Shown here: positions 1-10,800 of the stretch, in pieces
Position numbering within the stretch: position 1 is the stretch's first letter
Layout of the letters: every line of letters begins with the position of its first letter
Assembly (NCBI GenBank): GCA_033064195.1
Contig: JARBJD010000288.1
Span: 30,812-94,811 of the forward strand
Reading direction: 5' to 3'
Source: Blattamonas nauphoetae
Taxonomy: Eukaryota > Preaxostyla > Oxymonadida
DNA: 64,000 nucleotides
The notes under the pieces: generated by a model
What the model was told of the DNA's origin: nothing
Seen by the model: only the letters and a program-made list of their open reading frames with translations
The model's database searches: none
Made by a program: the position numbers and the translations under genes

Positions 1-1005
1 TTGACTAGATAAATTCAAGAAGTCACAAAGAGAAAAGACACACCACGCTGAGAATCAAGGTTGTGTATTCATCTCAGCAAACTTGGGATTTGGTGATGTG
101 CAGGGATGAGTTGAAACTGAAAACTTGTCGTGACGGAAGAGATCATTGACGGAAAACAATACCTTGATCATTCGTCACATTTCGCACTGAGGGAAAGATG
201 GACCCTCACCACCACTCACGGGTCCTTCTCAGTGATAATACTGGTTGAAACAAGAAACTGGATATAAACATCATCGGATAAACACGCAACTTCGGGAAAA
301 CCCGCAACTCCACATTCTAACAACTGAAGTCACCTCAAGTGTTCACATTTTCGGCATCCGGTATGGACCAATATTGCATTCAAAATCCACATTTTTACCT
401 CTAAATTTCGTGTCGTCATCTCACAAGTTCTCATTGTGGGTCGATTTGAAGATGAAAGTGAAACAACTTCTTCCGAACGTTGCTTTGGAGGAAGAAGCGT
501 ACTGACGATTGGGAAATCGATTGCATAACAGTAGTCATCCACAAAATGATCCTATCGTCAACAGTTATCCCGAAAGAAAAAGGGGACAATTCGAAGACAG
601 GGCTATCGTCTCTGGATGGATCTGAAAGTTCGGAAATTTCATTTTATGAAATAACGATTCGCGAAGACCCGTCAGTTTTGGAATCAGCAGTTTTTCTAAC
701 CAGTTTGAGCAGACAGATCGACGCGAACTGGAAGAAGCAAAACCTACTAAAACTTGCGGAATTGGCAGCTAAACATCCCTTAACGGCATCAATAAACACA
801 CACGATGATGATTTTGTTCTGAGCCATCCGATCTCAGTGTTCGCCTGTGATTGTGTGCTTGTGATTCAACCGTCGCTGCAAGTGCTCTTCTTCTCCTTCT
901 AACTGCCTCATTTCAACGTTCATCTCTTCGCTCTTGCTCGCCACCATAGCCCAACCAATTCCACCTCCCATACATCGTCAAGATCGCACTCCCAGTGAAA
1001 GACTG
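1..1005. other. Repeat-flanked sequence with one short unassigned ORF
   Basis: No convincing gene is visible. A 140-codon plus-strand frame at 480-902 has an ordinary mixed composition (acidic middle, hydrophobic end) and could be a fragment of a decayed exon, but I recognise no family in it. Positions 275-311 carry two units of an AACCCGCAACT / CGGATAAACnCGCAACTT motif that recurs in inverted orientation at 5959-5995, like the subterminal repeats of the MITEs elsewhere in the window. Nothing else in the first 1 kb can be supported. Confidence 0.3.
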
Positions 1006-2578
1006 ATACAGTCGGTCGGACTGTTGAGGAATTTGTAACTCGTCACGTCAAACCTGAAACTGTAGAATTGCATTTTTCATCGAAAATAAAAAAAGTGTCA
1101 AACCTCCGTCTGTCTCATGTGTCGACATTCGATTATCTTTCAAAATTTCCATTCAAAATTCCATATCAAGATTTCTACATCATTGTTGAGCACATTCTTC
1201 AACTTTTTTCGTGATCGTGTGCTGAGAGAATGAGGAGAGTATTCGATTGGAAAAAAGAAGACAACAAAGGACGATACCGGAACAACCCAGAGAAGACATA
1301 GGGTGCTGGGCGCATTCAAGGGTCTCGTACAACCAGCTTGGGAAAAATGATGATCCAGTCGTGGAGGAAGTAAAGAGCGTATTTTCAAGGAATCAGAAAG
1401 CAGTGTACTATGCTTGATAAAAGAAGACAGTAGAAGAGAAATATCATGAAATCAAACCTAAATTTTTGATAGAGAATCAGAGAAAACACATCGTTTGGAA
1501 ATCCGAAGAGCAAACCCATCTGACTTTACTAGACTCGATTCAAAATAGATTGTCCAAATTTCAAGAAGTCTGAGGGGAGCTTGTTGAACAGTGATACATA
1601 GATTTGATGATGTTCAATTCGGTTCGCATATCCATTTTTGTCTCTCAAAGTTCCACCCACTCCGGTTTATCAACACGAGTGGAGACGACTTTCAACAGAA
1701 TGAGAGATTTGCACTGATGTCTGGAAATAGTAAGTTTGCCGTTTGATTTCTTTGAAGTTGTACTTTCAAAGTTTGAGATGAAATCAGTGTCCGAATCGTA
1801 CAGATTTCAGAAATTTACATTGTTGGTTGACAAAATTATTAAGACGGCAAACCAAATACTTCCGGACATCAGTGCAAATCTCTCATTCTGTTGAAAGTCG
1901 TCTCCACTCGTGTTGATAAACCGGAGTGGGTGGAACTTTGAGAGACAAAATGGATATGCGAACCGAATTGAACATCATCAAATCTATGTATCACTGTTCA
2001 ACAAGCTCCCCTCAGACTTCTTGAAATTTGGACAATCTATTTTGAATCGAGTCTAGTAAAGTCAGATGGGTTTGCTCTTCGGATTTCCAAACGATGTGTT
2101 TTCTCTGATTCTCTATCAAAATTTAGGTTTGATTTCATGATATTTCTCTTCTACTGTCTTCTTTTATCAAGCATAGTACACTGCTTTCTGATTCCTTGAA
2201 AATACGCTCTTTACTTCCTCCACGACTGGATCATCATTTTTCCCAAGCTGGTTGTACGAGACCCTTGAATGCGCCCAGCACCCTATGTCTTCTCTGGGTT
2301 GTTCCGGTATCGTCCTTTGTTGTCTTCTTTTTTCCAATCGAATACTCTCCTCATTCTCTCAGCACACGATCACGAAAAAAGTTGAAGAATGTGCTCAACA
2401 ATGATGTAGAAATCTTGATATGGAATTTTGAATGGAAATTTTGAAAGATAATCGAATGTCGACACATGAGACAGACGGAGGTTTGACACTTTTTTTATTT
2501 TCGATGAAAAATGCAATTCTACAGTTTCAGGTTTGACGTGACGAGTTACAAATTCCTCAACAGTCCGACCGACTGTAT
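1006..2578. repeat. Long near-perfect inverted repeat, about 737-bp arms, about 100-bp loop
   Basis: The sequence from 1006 to about 1742 is the reverse complement of about 1843 to 2578, centred near 1792. The same 82-codon frame therefore appears on both strands (1140-1388 minus, 2196-2444 plus). The arms differ by a single A in one homopolymer (near 1640 / 1950) and by a few substitutions next to the loop. The outer edges are abrupt: ATACAGTCGGTCGG begins the left arm and its complement ends the right arm, and I see no flanking target duplication. The paired 82-codon frame shows no recognisable domain and is probably not a gene. The structure may be a foldback element, a hairpin made by inverted duplication, or an assembly artefact near a contig end. 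Confidence 0.85.
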
Positions 2579-2599
2579 TGTGTTCATTTTTTGCGGTGA

Positions 2600-4750
2600 G
2601 CGCAGCCTGTTATGCATTCAAAACGGAACCGTTCAACAAATCTACTTTCCTCACGTGTGGACGACAATGGCACTGACCACGCTCTCCTTCTCAACCCACA
2701 CTCTGGAAGGCTCCGCTCACCTTCTCCTCTCCTCGAACAGCACCCAATTCACCGCCAATATGGAACGAAAAACACACAACCAGATCCCTCTGGTGGATAT
2801 CCTTCTTGTCTCTTCGCGGATTTGGACCCAGAAAATGATCGTGGGGTATCGAGACAGACGATGTCACAAAACGACGAGATTGGAGTGTCGTCATACGACC
2901 TGCTGGATCCAGCCGCCTTTGGGGTGTCGCCTGAACACAAAACAATCCTGTTTACACCAATCACGTGTGGGTTGGTTCAAGTGCCGACATCGAAACTAGT
3001 TGTGATGCCAACATCTCGATACTCTCGTTCGCAGTCGATCTCGCCAGAGCTGATGTCTGCAACAGAAGAAACACAAACGTTCGTTATTCTCCGATGGCTC
3101 CGACAGGATCGAACAGCTTGACATTGACATCTCCCGTGGCATCCTCTTTGTCAGTCATTCTCAACTCTCTGCGGGAAACACGAGACCACAACAACGCCAC
3201 ATTTCCGCCACATTTCAACGGAAAGCTGCTCAGAACATGTGCATCCACGATTTGACGGTCAGTGCACGAACCACCCCTTCTTCTCGATATCACTCTCACC
3301 GTTCTCGTTTGTACTCTCGCAGTCTGGGATTTCTGCCTTCACGATCAGCGACTCTGCTGTCACAAGATCCCCACATTCAAACTTTATCGCTCCTCGTCCA
3401 CTGTTGTCTTGAATCAGTGTCCCTCCTTCGTAAATGTTGAACAGATACGCAATCCCTCCACTCAACCCATTCGTTTCCGAGAACGACCACAGCTCAAGTT
3501 CCGCTGCGGTGAACACGCTGCCCGACGGCAACGAAAGTCCACTCCCAACAACACTCGTCTCGTTGACCAGCCCTCGTTTGTCAGCTGCTGTTCGGATAAA
3601 CACGCTGTGACCCGTTTTTTCTGTACCAGCTTTACTCCCAGCGAGGACACATCACCAAACGACCCTCCTCCAACATCATCTGACGAACAGCTCTTGAATG
3701 TTCCTGAAATGGACACAGATCCTGTTCCCGCCACCTTCACCTGCATCCCTCCTCCTTCCCCACTCGCTGAGCATCCATCAAACAAGGAATCAACAATCGT
3801 CGCTCTTCCTCCACTCAGAACACTCACATGAACTCCTCCTCCTCCCAGACTCGTTCTAAGTGATGATAACTTCGTGTTTGTCAGCTCCAACTCTACACCA
3901 TCATCCCCTCCACAGTTCGAGAATGTTAATTCGTTTGTCAGATCTCCAATCTTCAGCTTTTGTTCGTACTTCACAGTGAATGCGATTGTCGATACATCTG
4001 CGGCATTCGTTGTGTGCGATGATGTTCCTGCAACAAAGGTTCTCCTTGTCAGTGTCAGCGAGTCCTTTCCTGAAATCAGTTCCTTCGTCAGCGTCGCGAA
4101 GTCAACAGACAGATCCGACAGAAGCGCAGATCCTTCTGTTTGAGCCAAAAGCGATTTCACAAGCACACTTCGAGTGTTCAGATTCAGTCCTGTCATCTCC
4201 ACATTTCCTCCTTCCACTTTCAGAACATCTGCATCGGCTGATGAATCGGCTAACTCTGGAGCGATCGATCAAGATGTCAGTGTTGTCGATCCACCTGACT
4301 GGGTCAACAGCGACGGAACCTTCCCTGACCATTTCAATGTCACTGCGTTCAGAGGCTGTGTTCCTGATGACACCATACACCGACACAAGCGCCGACGAGA
4401 CCGAAACTGACGAGCCTCCTCTAATCGGTGTGTTTGTCACGATCAGATATCCAACCGCTGTCAGAACTCCCCTGAATCGTCTCCACACCGAAAATGGCTG
4501 ACCCTCTAACTCCAATCCATGCGATCACACTTATCAAGACACTGACATTCTCATCTCGCGTCTGCCATCTCTTTACTGAGACCACCCACAAGACGCTTCT
4601 ATCTGACGGGTGTGGAGGCGATGGAGTGTTTCATTTATACCGATTCGACCCAACAACTGACTCACTCGCGATTCAGAAACCCATCACAGAGAAGCGAGAA
4701 GAAGACAAACAGAAGTGTCAGCGAGCGATGACCGCTGCTTTCCGCTCCTG
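2600..4750 (-). pseudogene. Decayed beta-helix surface-protein gene
   Basis: Minus-strand reading gives beta-helix-type sequence, but in three successive frames: about 4515-4250, 4217-3620 and 3603-3259. The middle block is the clearest, with SIVDSLFDGCSA-like rungs and glycine-rich turns (GGGGVHVSVLSGG, SASGEGGGMQVKV) typical of the Ser/Thr/Gly-rich parallel beta-helix ectodomains of receptors A, B and C. Below 3259 homology fades, with short family-like stretches until the inverted repeat is met at 2578. No signal peptide, transmembrane segment or kinase-like tail remains. At least two frameshifts (near 4250 and 3610) break it, so it is a relic of an ectodomain exon. Exact ends are uncertain. 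Confidence 0.6.
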
Positions 4751-6679
4751 ACTCGCCGACTCCACAGAGAGCGCCGCCGTGTTTGTGATCAGAGCACCAA
4801 AGAAGAAGCCTTCCACGAACGCCCATGATCCCTTCTTGCTCTTTCCACATACACAGCCTGCGTCGAAAGAAGCTCGGATCACAACATCAGCCAAGACAGC
4901 GGCAGATCCACAAGAAACGAACCTCGCCCAGTCTCCACAACAACCTGCACATCGTCCTTCACCAGCCTCTTCGTCGCTACATACCCAATCGTCTCGCACC
5001 GACCCGAATACGACGTCACACATGTTGGTCCGTTATTTCAATTCGAAATATCCACAAGCACAGCTGGATCGGGGAGACGACTGTCGAGGAGTGTGGTTGA
5101 GGACCACTTCTGATGGAAATGCGAAGGAAACAGGAATTGCTGATGCTTTTTGACAAATGACTCAATCGCGAGAATTGCATTTCAATCTTGGTGTGAGTAA
5201 AGTGTTGGTTGTTACTTTATTGCATATTATTCATCTTTCTCAGGAATTCACCCATTCCTCTTCTCTCTCATCCCTCTCGTCTTCATTCTTTCCTTGTCTC
5301 AGGCCTCTGAATCTCACAAGATCTCCACACATGTCTGGATCGAAGTGACAGTCTGCATCCTTCCTCCTGTCAGATCGAACAGAAATCCGAAGTGGTGACG
5401 CGGAAGAGGCTATTCAATTCTCTCTCACACCAGATGTTCCCCGAACATATATATTCATCGAAAGTAGCGACGACTGTATGCTTCTCTCTGAAAGGCTGAT
5501 TCTTCTCATTCACTCTTCATGTTTCAACAACTTTACTCTCTCGTTCATTCCAGTTCTCAAGATCTGCATCTACTCGCCGCACCGGAGATGAAGAAGGTGA
5601 AAAGCTGACGCGAAAGTGGAGGAGATCAAGAAAGGAGCAGAGGCAAAGAAAAGGAGAAGAAGTGAGAATCGAATCGAAGTGAACAAAGATGAGATGAAAA
5701 GAACAATGAAGGAGAGAACAAGGAACGAGGGAGATTGAGCAACAAGAAACGAGAAGGTGGAATGAGAATTGCTAATTCTCTCAATACCCTTTCCAAGATT
5801 TCGACACTCTTTGTGTCATATTTTTTTTATGGTCGTGATCTTGATCAACCACACTTTCTCATTCATTTCATGAGATTAAGCGTTCTCTAGAACAGATTAT
5901 GATGAAATAACGGCGAAATCATGATGAAACTTGGAATATACCGAAATTGTGGGCCCTGGACCCAAGTTGCGGGTTTATCCGGAGTTGCGGGTTAAATCGA
6001 GTACGTTAACTTCCAAGAATCAAACAGATCAATATCGGTCAGAAATACGTTCAATCAATCTTTTTCGACTTTAAACTCATCAAATACATTTCGTGAACGT
6101 TCGTTTCAATTCTTTTTGAAAATTATGCGATTTACGTCACAATAGACTTCCTTCATCCAAAAATCGTGGGAGGTGAGAACTCGATCCCACAAGAAAGTAA
6201 TGAAAACATCGTTCTCTCATTCTGTAATTTTCTCCTCGAGTGATACTCTCGTAAAGTTAAAACAATTTAAAGTTACAGGGATCGAGCAGGATGAGGTGAA
6301 TCACGTGTCATGTCGCGAAGAGCATGTCCTTCATTAATTTTGTTTTACAGTTTTCACGTCATTCAGAATTTTTTGGTGTCCAATTTTTTGTCACAAGGTG
6401 TTGAACTCTCTCAATTATCATTGATAGAAAATTAAAAAATATAGTCTCTTTATTCGGAAAAATAAAACCGTTTTACAGCCGGATCAAGACGTCGTGTCGG
6501 GTTGTATAAAATAGAACCGTGATCACAATGTGCAATATACACAGAATCACGAACCAAAATAGCTTCGAGAAACGAATACTACGAAATGGAAGCAGAACGC
6601 CCTCCACGAACACAATCCCTCTTAATCTGCTCTGTGTGATTTCTCGTCCCTCATCACTAACTGCGAGTGATGCGATTCA
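4751..6679. other. Noncoding, repeat-bearing stretch
   Basis: No gene is supported. The first 350 bases may be the worn 5' end of the beta-helix pseudogene. From 5560 to 5760 the plus strand is purine-rich (GA-rich), and 5800-6660 is AT-rich. Two units of the AACCCGCAACT-type motif lie at 5959-5995, inverted relative to 275-311. A GGTCGTGATC...TTGATCAA motif at 5834 resembles GGTCTTGATCAAGGATCACGACC inside the MITE at 23388-24057, so a related element remnant may lie here. Confidence 0.4.
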
Positions 6680-7852
6680 TCAATAGTCCGAAGAATCAGC
6701 GAAATCTGAAGAATCAGTTGAATCAGACGAGTCTGAGGAATCCGATGAGTCTGACGAATCAGACAAATCAGAGTCATCCTCATCAACAAAGTCATGATTG
6801 ATGCCCTCGTTTATCGCCATCATATATATATTCACCACAACATCGTCATCTTCGGGGTCTTCAGTGGTCGTCATTCTGGCTTCGAGCGCATCTTCAAACC
6901 CAAATTCGCCAAGTTTTCTTCTCCGGTGTCCCCATCTTTCATCGCTCTGTAGCCTCAGTGTAAAATCTCGATCGTCCATGTCTTCGAGTTGTGAATCGAG
7001 CTTCTCCTCGTCTTCGATTTCCGTCATCCATGCCACTTCCCAAGCTTCTCGTTCTGTGATCAAACGTCGTCCGTGATTAGCCTCGAATTGTTCCATATCA
7101 GTGAGTCTCAAGTGGAGTTTCGTGATGGCTGTTGAGAGTGTCATCCTGTAGGTTCTATCCAATTTAAGAAACTGCTCTTTCGGAAGGATGAAGACAAGAT
7201 AAGATTTGGCGACTTCCACAACATTTTCAACGAGAAGAGATGAAGTTCTGGTTTTAGTCTTGGATTTCATCCAGGTGAAGGATTGTGAATCGAGGAAATG
7301 AGTGATCACCGAAATCAGATGGAAGTGAAGGAGTGAATTCGACAGTGGGATAGTGTGTGGTGGCTGGACGGAGAAGATTCTGGCAAGAACACGGCGTTCA
7401 AGGAGTGGGGCGATCTGGGCACCACATCGCTTCACAAATTGGACGAGAAAGGCGAGATCGTTCATCGCATGAGAGTCCTTGAACTTTCCTCTCGACGTGA
7501 CGAGAAGATTGATCAATGTCTCAATGTCATCGAACGCCGACTCGACGACTGGAAAGAGATTATAGGATCTCTCTTCAAGACTGTTGGTTACGAGATTCCA
7601 GCATGTGTTTAGAGTTTCTATGATATGCCGTTGTTCAAGAGGTGTTGAGTCAAAGTAATGTTCGAATGAAGACGTTTTGATATGGAGAAGAGATGTGAGG
7701 TTGGCATCGAGATCAGTCAACCAACGACAGCGGTGGACACGACCGGCTGCTGTTGGATGGGAAGAGGGTCTGATGGGTTGAGTGTGGAGGAGGAGAAGTG
7801 TGTGGTGAGTGTGGAGAGAGACGGGCGTTCGTCTGGATCGAAGGAGAGACAC
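6680..7852 (-). CDS. Hypothetical protein with acidic Ser-Asp tail, 5' end unclear
   Basis: The frame codes for up to 390 residues. The body (from about residue 45) is alpha-helical in character, with Leu/Ile/Val heptad-like runs, and the last 25 residues are a repeated Ser-Ser-Asp tail preceded by an acidic stretch. I do not recognise a domain; it resembles the solenoid proteins near 42-52 kb in style only. The first 45 codons overlap the 3' end of receptor A on the same strand in another frame (A stops at 7717) and read as low-quality sequence, so that start is doubtful. The next in-frame Met lies near residue 130. Either an upstream exon is missed or the 5' part was lost when receptor A became its neighbour. 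It ends with TGA. Confidence 0.55.
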   Translation of the reverse strand: MSLLRSRRTPVSLHTHHTLLLLHTQPIRPSSHPTAAGRVHRCRWLTDLDANLTSLLHIKTSSFEHYFDSTPLEQRHIIETLNTCWNLVTNSLEERSYNLFPVVESAFDDIETLINLLVTSRGKFKDSHAMNDLAFLVQFVKRCGAQIAPLLERRVLARIFSVQPPHTIPLSNSLLHFHLISVITHFLDSQSFTWMKSKTKTRTSSLLVENVVEVAKSYLVFILPKEQFLKLDRTYRMTLSTAITKLHLRLTDMEQFEANHGRRLITEREAWEVAWMTEIEDEEKLDSQLEDMDDRDFTLRLQSDERWGHRRRKLGEFGFEDALEARMTTTEDPEDDDVVVNIYMMAINEGINHDFVDEDDSDLSDSSDSSDSSDSSDSTDSSDFADSSDY

Positions 7853-10800
7853 TCAGCAACAAGCGATGCCAGCGAATTGTCTTCCCAATTCGAGATCAGA
7901 GGGAGTTGGCCTCCTTTCACTTGGCGACTCGCATTCACGGCATCCAGCTCTCCAAACGGCACAAGACCAGTCTCCAGTTCCCACAAGACGAGGCCAAGCC
8001 TAAAAACTGACGCCTTCAGAGAATCGTATGGAACTGTTCGTGGTTCTTTCTCGTCCTTGTGTTGGTTTCTGTCATCTTCATCAATCTGTTCAGGCGCACT
8101 CCAACGACGGTCCTCTTCTCTCATCTTCTTCCGATTTGCAAGCTGCTGTGTTGTCAGATCCGTTTCGTTCAAGTTCTGATCCAATTTCAGGCAGACAGAA
8201 CCAGTGGAGTCGAAGAGGATCCAGTGCGACGAGAGTTGGGTGAGGATGTCGCTGAATGGATTGTGTTGGAGGAGTCGGTCAAGTCCAGTCACCAACTGCC
8301 TTCTGATCTCCATCTTCGGCAGATCGTTTCTCTTTTCAACGTGAAGTGCAGAGTAAAGTGTGTGGCTTGCATCCACATAAGTAACAGCTGGCTCCCCTTC
8401 GCATTTCAAGACTTCAACTTGTTCGACGGACGGCTGTTGAAAAGACGAGAATTGTGGTTGGTCCTGCGCGACGCCATTGCTGATCATGTTGAAAGAGTTG
8501 GGAAGGAGTGTCATGTTCGATGTATCCACAATTGGTTTGATTGTTGAATTGTGCTCGAGTTCCTCATCTTTCAATTCGATTTGGATTTCGTCCAGCTCGC
8601 TCATCTCTTTTGGATTAGTTCTCTTCTTTTTTTGTTGAGAGCGACAAACCAGAATAAGCACGACAATCAGAATGATGAGGAGGAGAATGACGGAGCAGAC
8701 AATCGGAACAACAACCGACACAACTCGACCAGCCTGCGACATGGTCCCTTTCAATCCTGTCAGCGAGTACGAGTCTGTCTTTCCACTCTCTCCGAACAGC
8801 ACACGGCAATGGAGATCGTGTTTCGTGTTCAGAGAATCGAGCGATGACTGATGGAGAGATAGTTCGATTGTGTCTTCCTTCCATGATGTCATTTTGGATG
8901 GATCCAACTCCACCAAAATGTGTTCGCCTTCCGAGAATTCTGTTTCGGAGAGCGCGATCCCTTCAAACACTTCGAGAGACAGACCACACGGGATGAATGT
9001 CTCCCCTTTCAACACAATCTCAAACATCTTTGCTTTCCTGTTAAACGTGGAGGTTGACTTGGATGACGAAAGGGTTGGAACAAAGAAGGGAGCATGAAGG
9101 AGCTTATCTTCCTTCTCGACTGAACAGTTGTTCGCCGAAATCCAATGATGAGGCGACGAAAGACCATCTCCTCCTCCAATCGTCTCAATCGACACTTCTC
9201 CGCCTGAACAGAACAGATTCCGACGAAGCGAAGGGAAATCAGTGTTCGATGGAGTGTTGTCATGGAAGATGCAGCCAGTCAGTGTCAGCTCACCTCCAAC
9301 CATCAACACAGCTCCTTGTGGAAGATACTTCATTTCGACTGAGTGAAATGACGAGGAGCAAGTGGTGAGAGGTATTAAGGAGTTCGTCCACGAACACATG
9401 TCTGAAATTCCTTCGTTGTTTTTAGGAGTTGACTTTGCATGCCCAGAGAAACGACTAGTTTCAAAGTCGAGTGAAGTCACATTTGTCGCTTCAATCAGAG
9501 TTCCTGATGAGAAATCAGTGATTGAAATATTAGAAAGGGAACACGAGTCGAGGGAGGTGAAGACGAAGGCAGCAGACGAGAAGGAGATGTGTGAGAGAGC
9601 GACGTCTTTCACACGAGCTGATGTTCCTGATGCATCAACAAGGAAACCCGCAATCGATGAGACATCAATAATGGACACTCCAGAGACACTCACATTTCCC
9701 CCCTTCATCCACACAATCGACGAGTCCAATGCAATCCCACTCTCCACTCGAAGTGAATCCACACTCACTTTCCCTTCAACAATCTCAATAAAATTTGTGT
9801 TCTCTTTCATCTCATACTGGATTACCAAATCGGCCACTGTTATCTTTCCTCCAGTCACTCTGACAAGAGTTCCGTCACTTGCTCCCGTTGATGTCACCAC
9901 GATTGTGTTGAGAGTCGCAGTACCAGAAAGAGGGACGATGATCACTGCTTCGGCATTTTGTGTCGGTGGCAGCGTGATCGACAGTTCTTCCACGAGCAGC
10001 GAGTGGTGTGCGGCACATGTCAGACACCCACACGATGAAACATGCAGAATCGCTCCTTCCTCTCCCTTTGTCATTGAAATATTGTTTGTCAGAGTCATTG
10101 GCAGAGACAGATCTGAATCTCCCAAAATGATGATTTCGGACAGAACACGGTCAGTGGTCCGAAAAACCGCTCGGTCAACTGAGCTGCACCACACATTCAG
10201 GTATCCACACCTGTCCATGTCATACCCTCCTCGCTCAACTCGCACTGGTCCTTCCTGTGGTCGAAGATAGAACAGGAGCGAGATGGACAAGTCAAATGCT
10301 TCGTCGATGGTCCAAAGATGGTTCTGATTCGAGTCGTTCGAATAAGATCCCGAGAATCTCTCGTCGGCCTCTGAAATGAAGTTCGAGATGTTCCAACCAA
10401 CAATCTCGACAAAATGAGCTGTCGCCAAGTGCTCATCTGTTCCTTCAAATCTCAGATTGGTCAGAGAAAACGAAGGGAATGGAGAGGGAAGTGTTATGGA
10501 CGAGAAATTGAGCAGAACAGCTGGCGATCCTGATGAGCAAGGCATGGACGAGAAGTTCACAGAATCGATTGTCAATCTCATTCCACTTGTCATGTTCGAC
10601 AACAGAATCGATCCTTTCCCAGACTCTCGTTCAATCGATCTGAACTCACACGAGGTTAGCGAGAGCGACCCGGAGACGTGAGAGATTCGCGGTGACGAGC
10701 CGAGTGTGAACGATGAAAGAGAGCATGATGTCAGTGAGAGAGAACCAGACTCAACGACGAAGAGGGGATCAGCACGAGTGCTCTCGCCATTCGAGAACGC

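Noticed and set aside
1140-2444. Two identical 82-codon genes on opposite strands
   Set aside because: They are the two arms of the inverted repeat; the frame has no domain and no supporting context.
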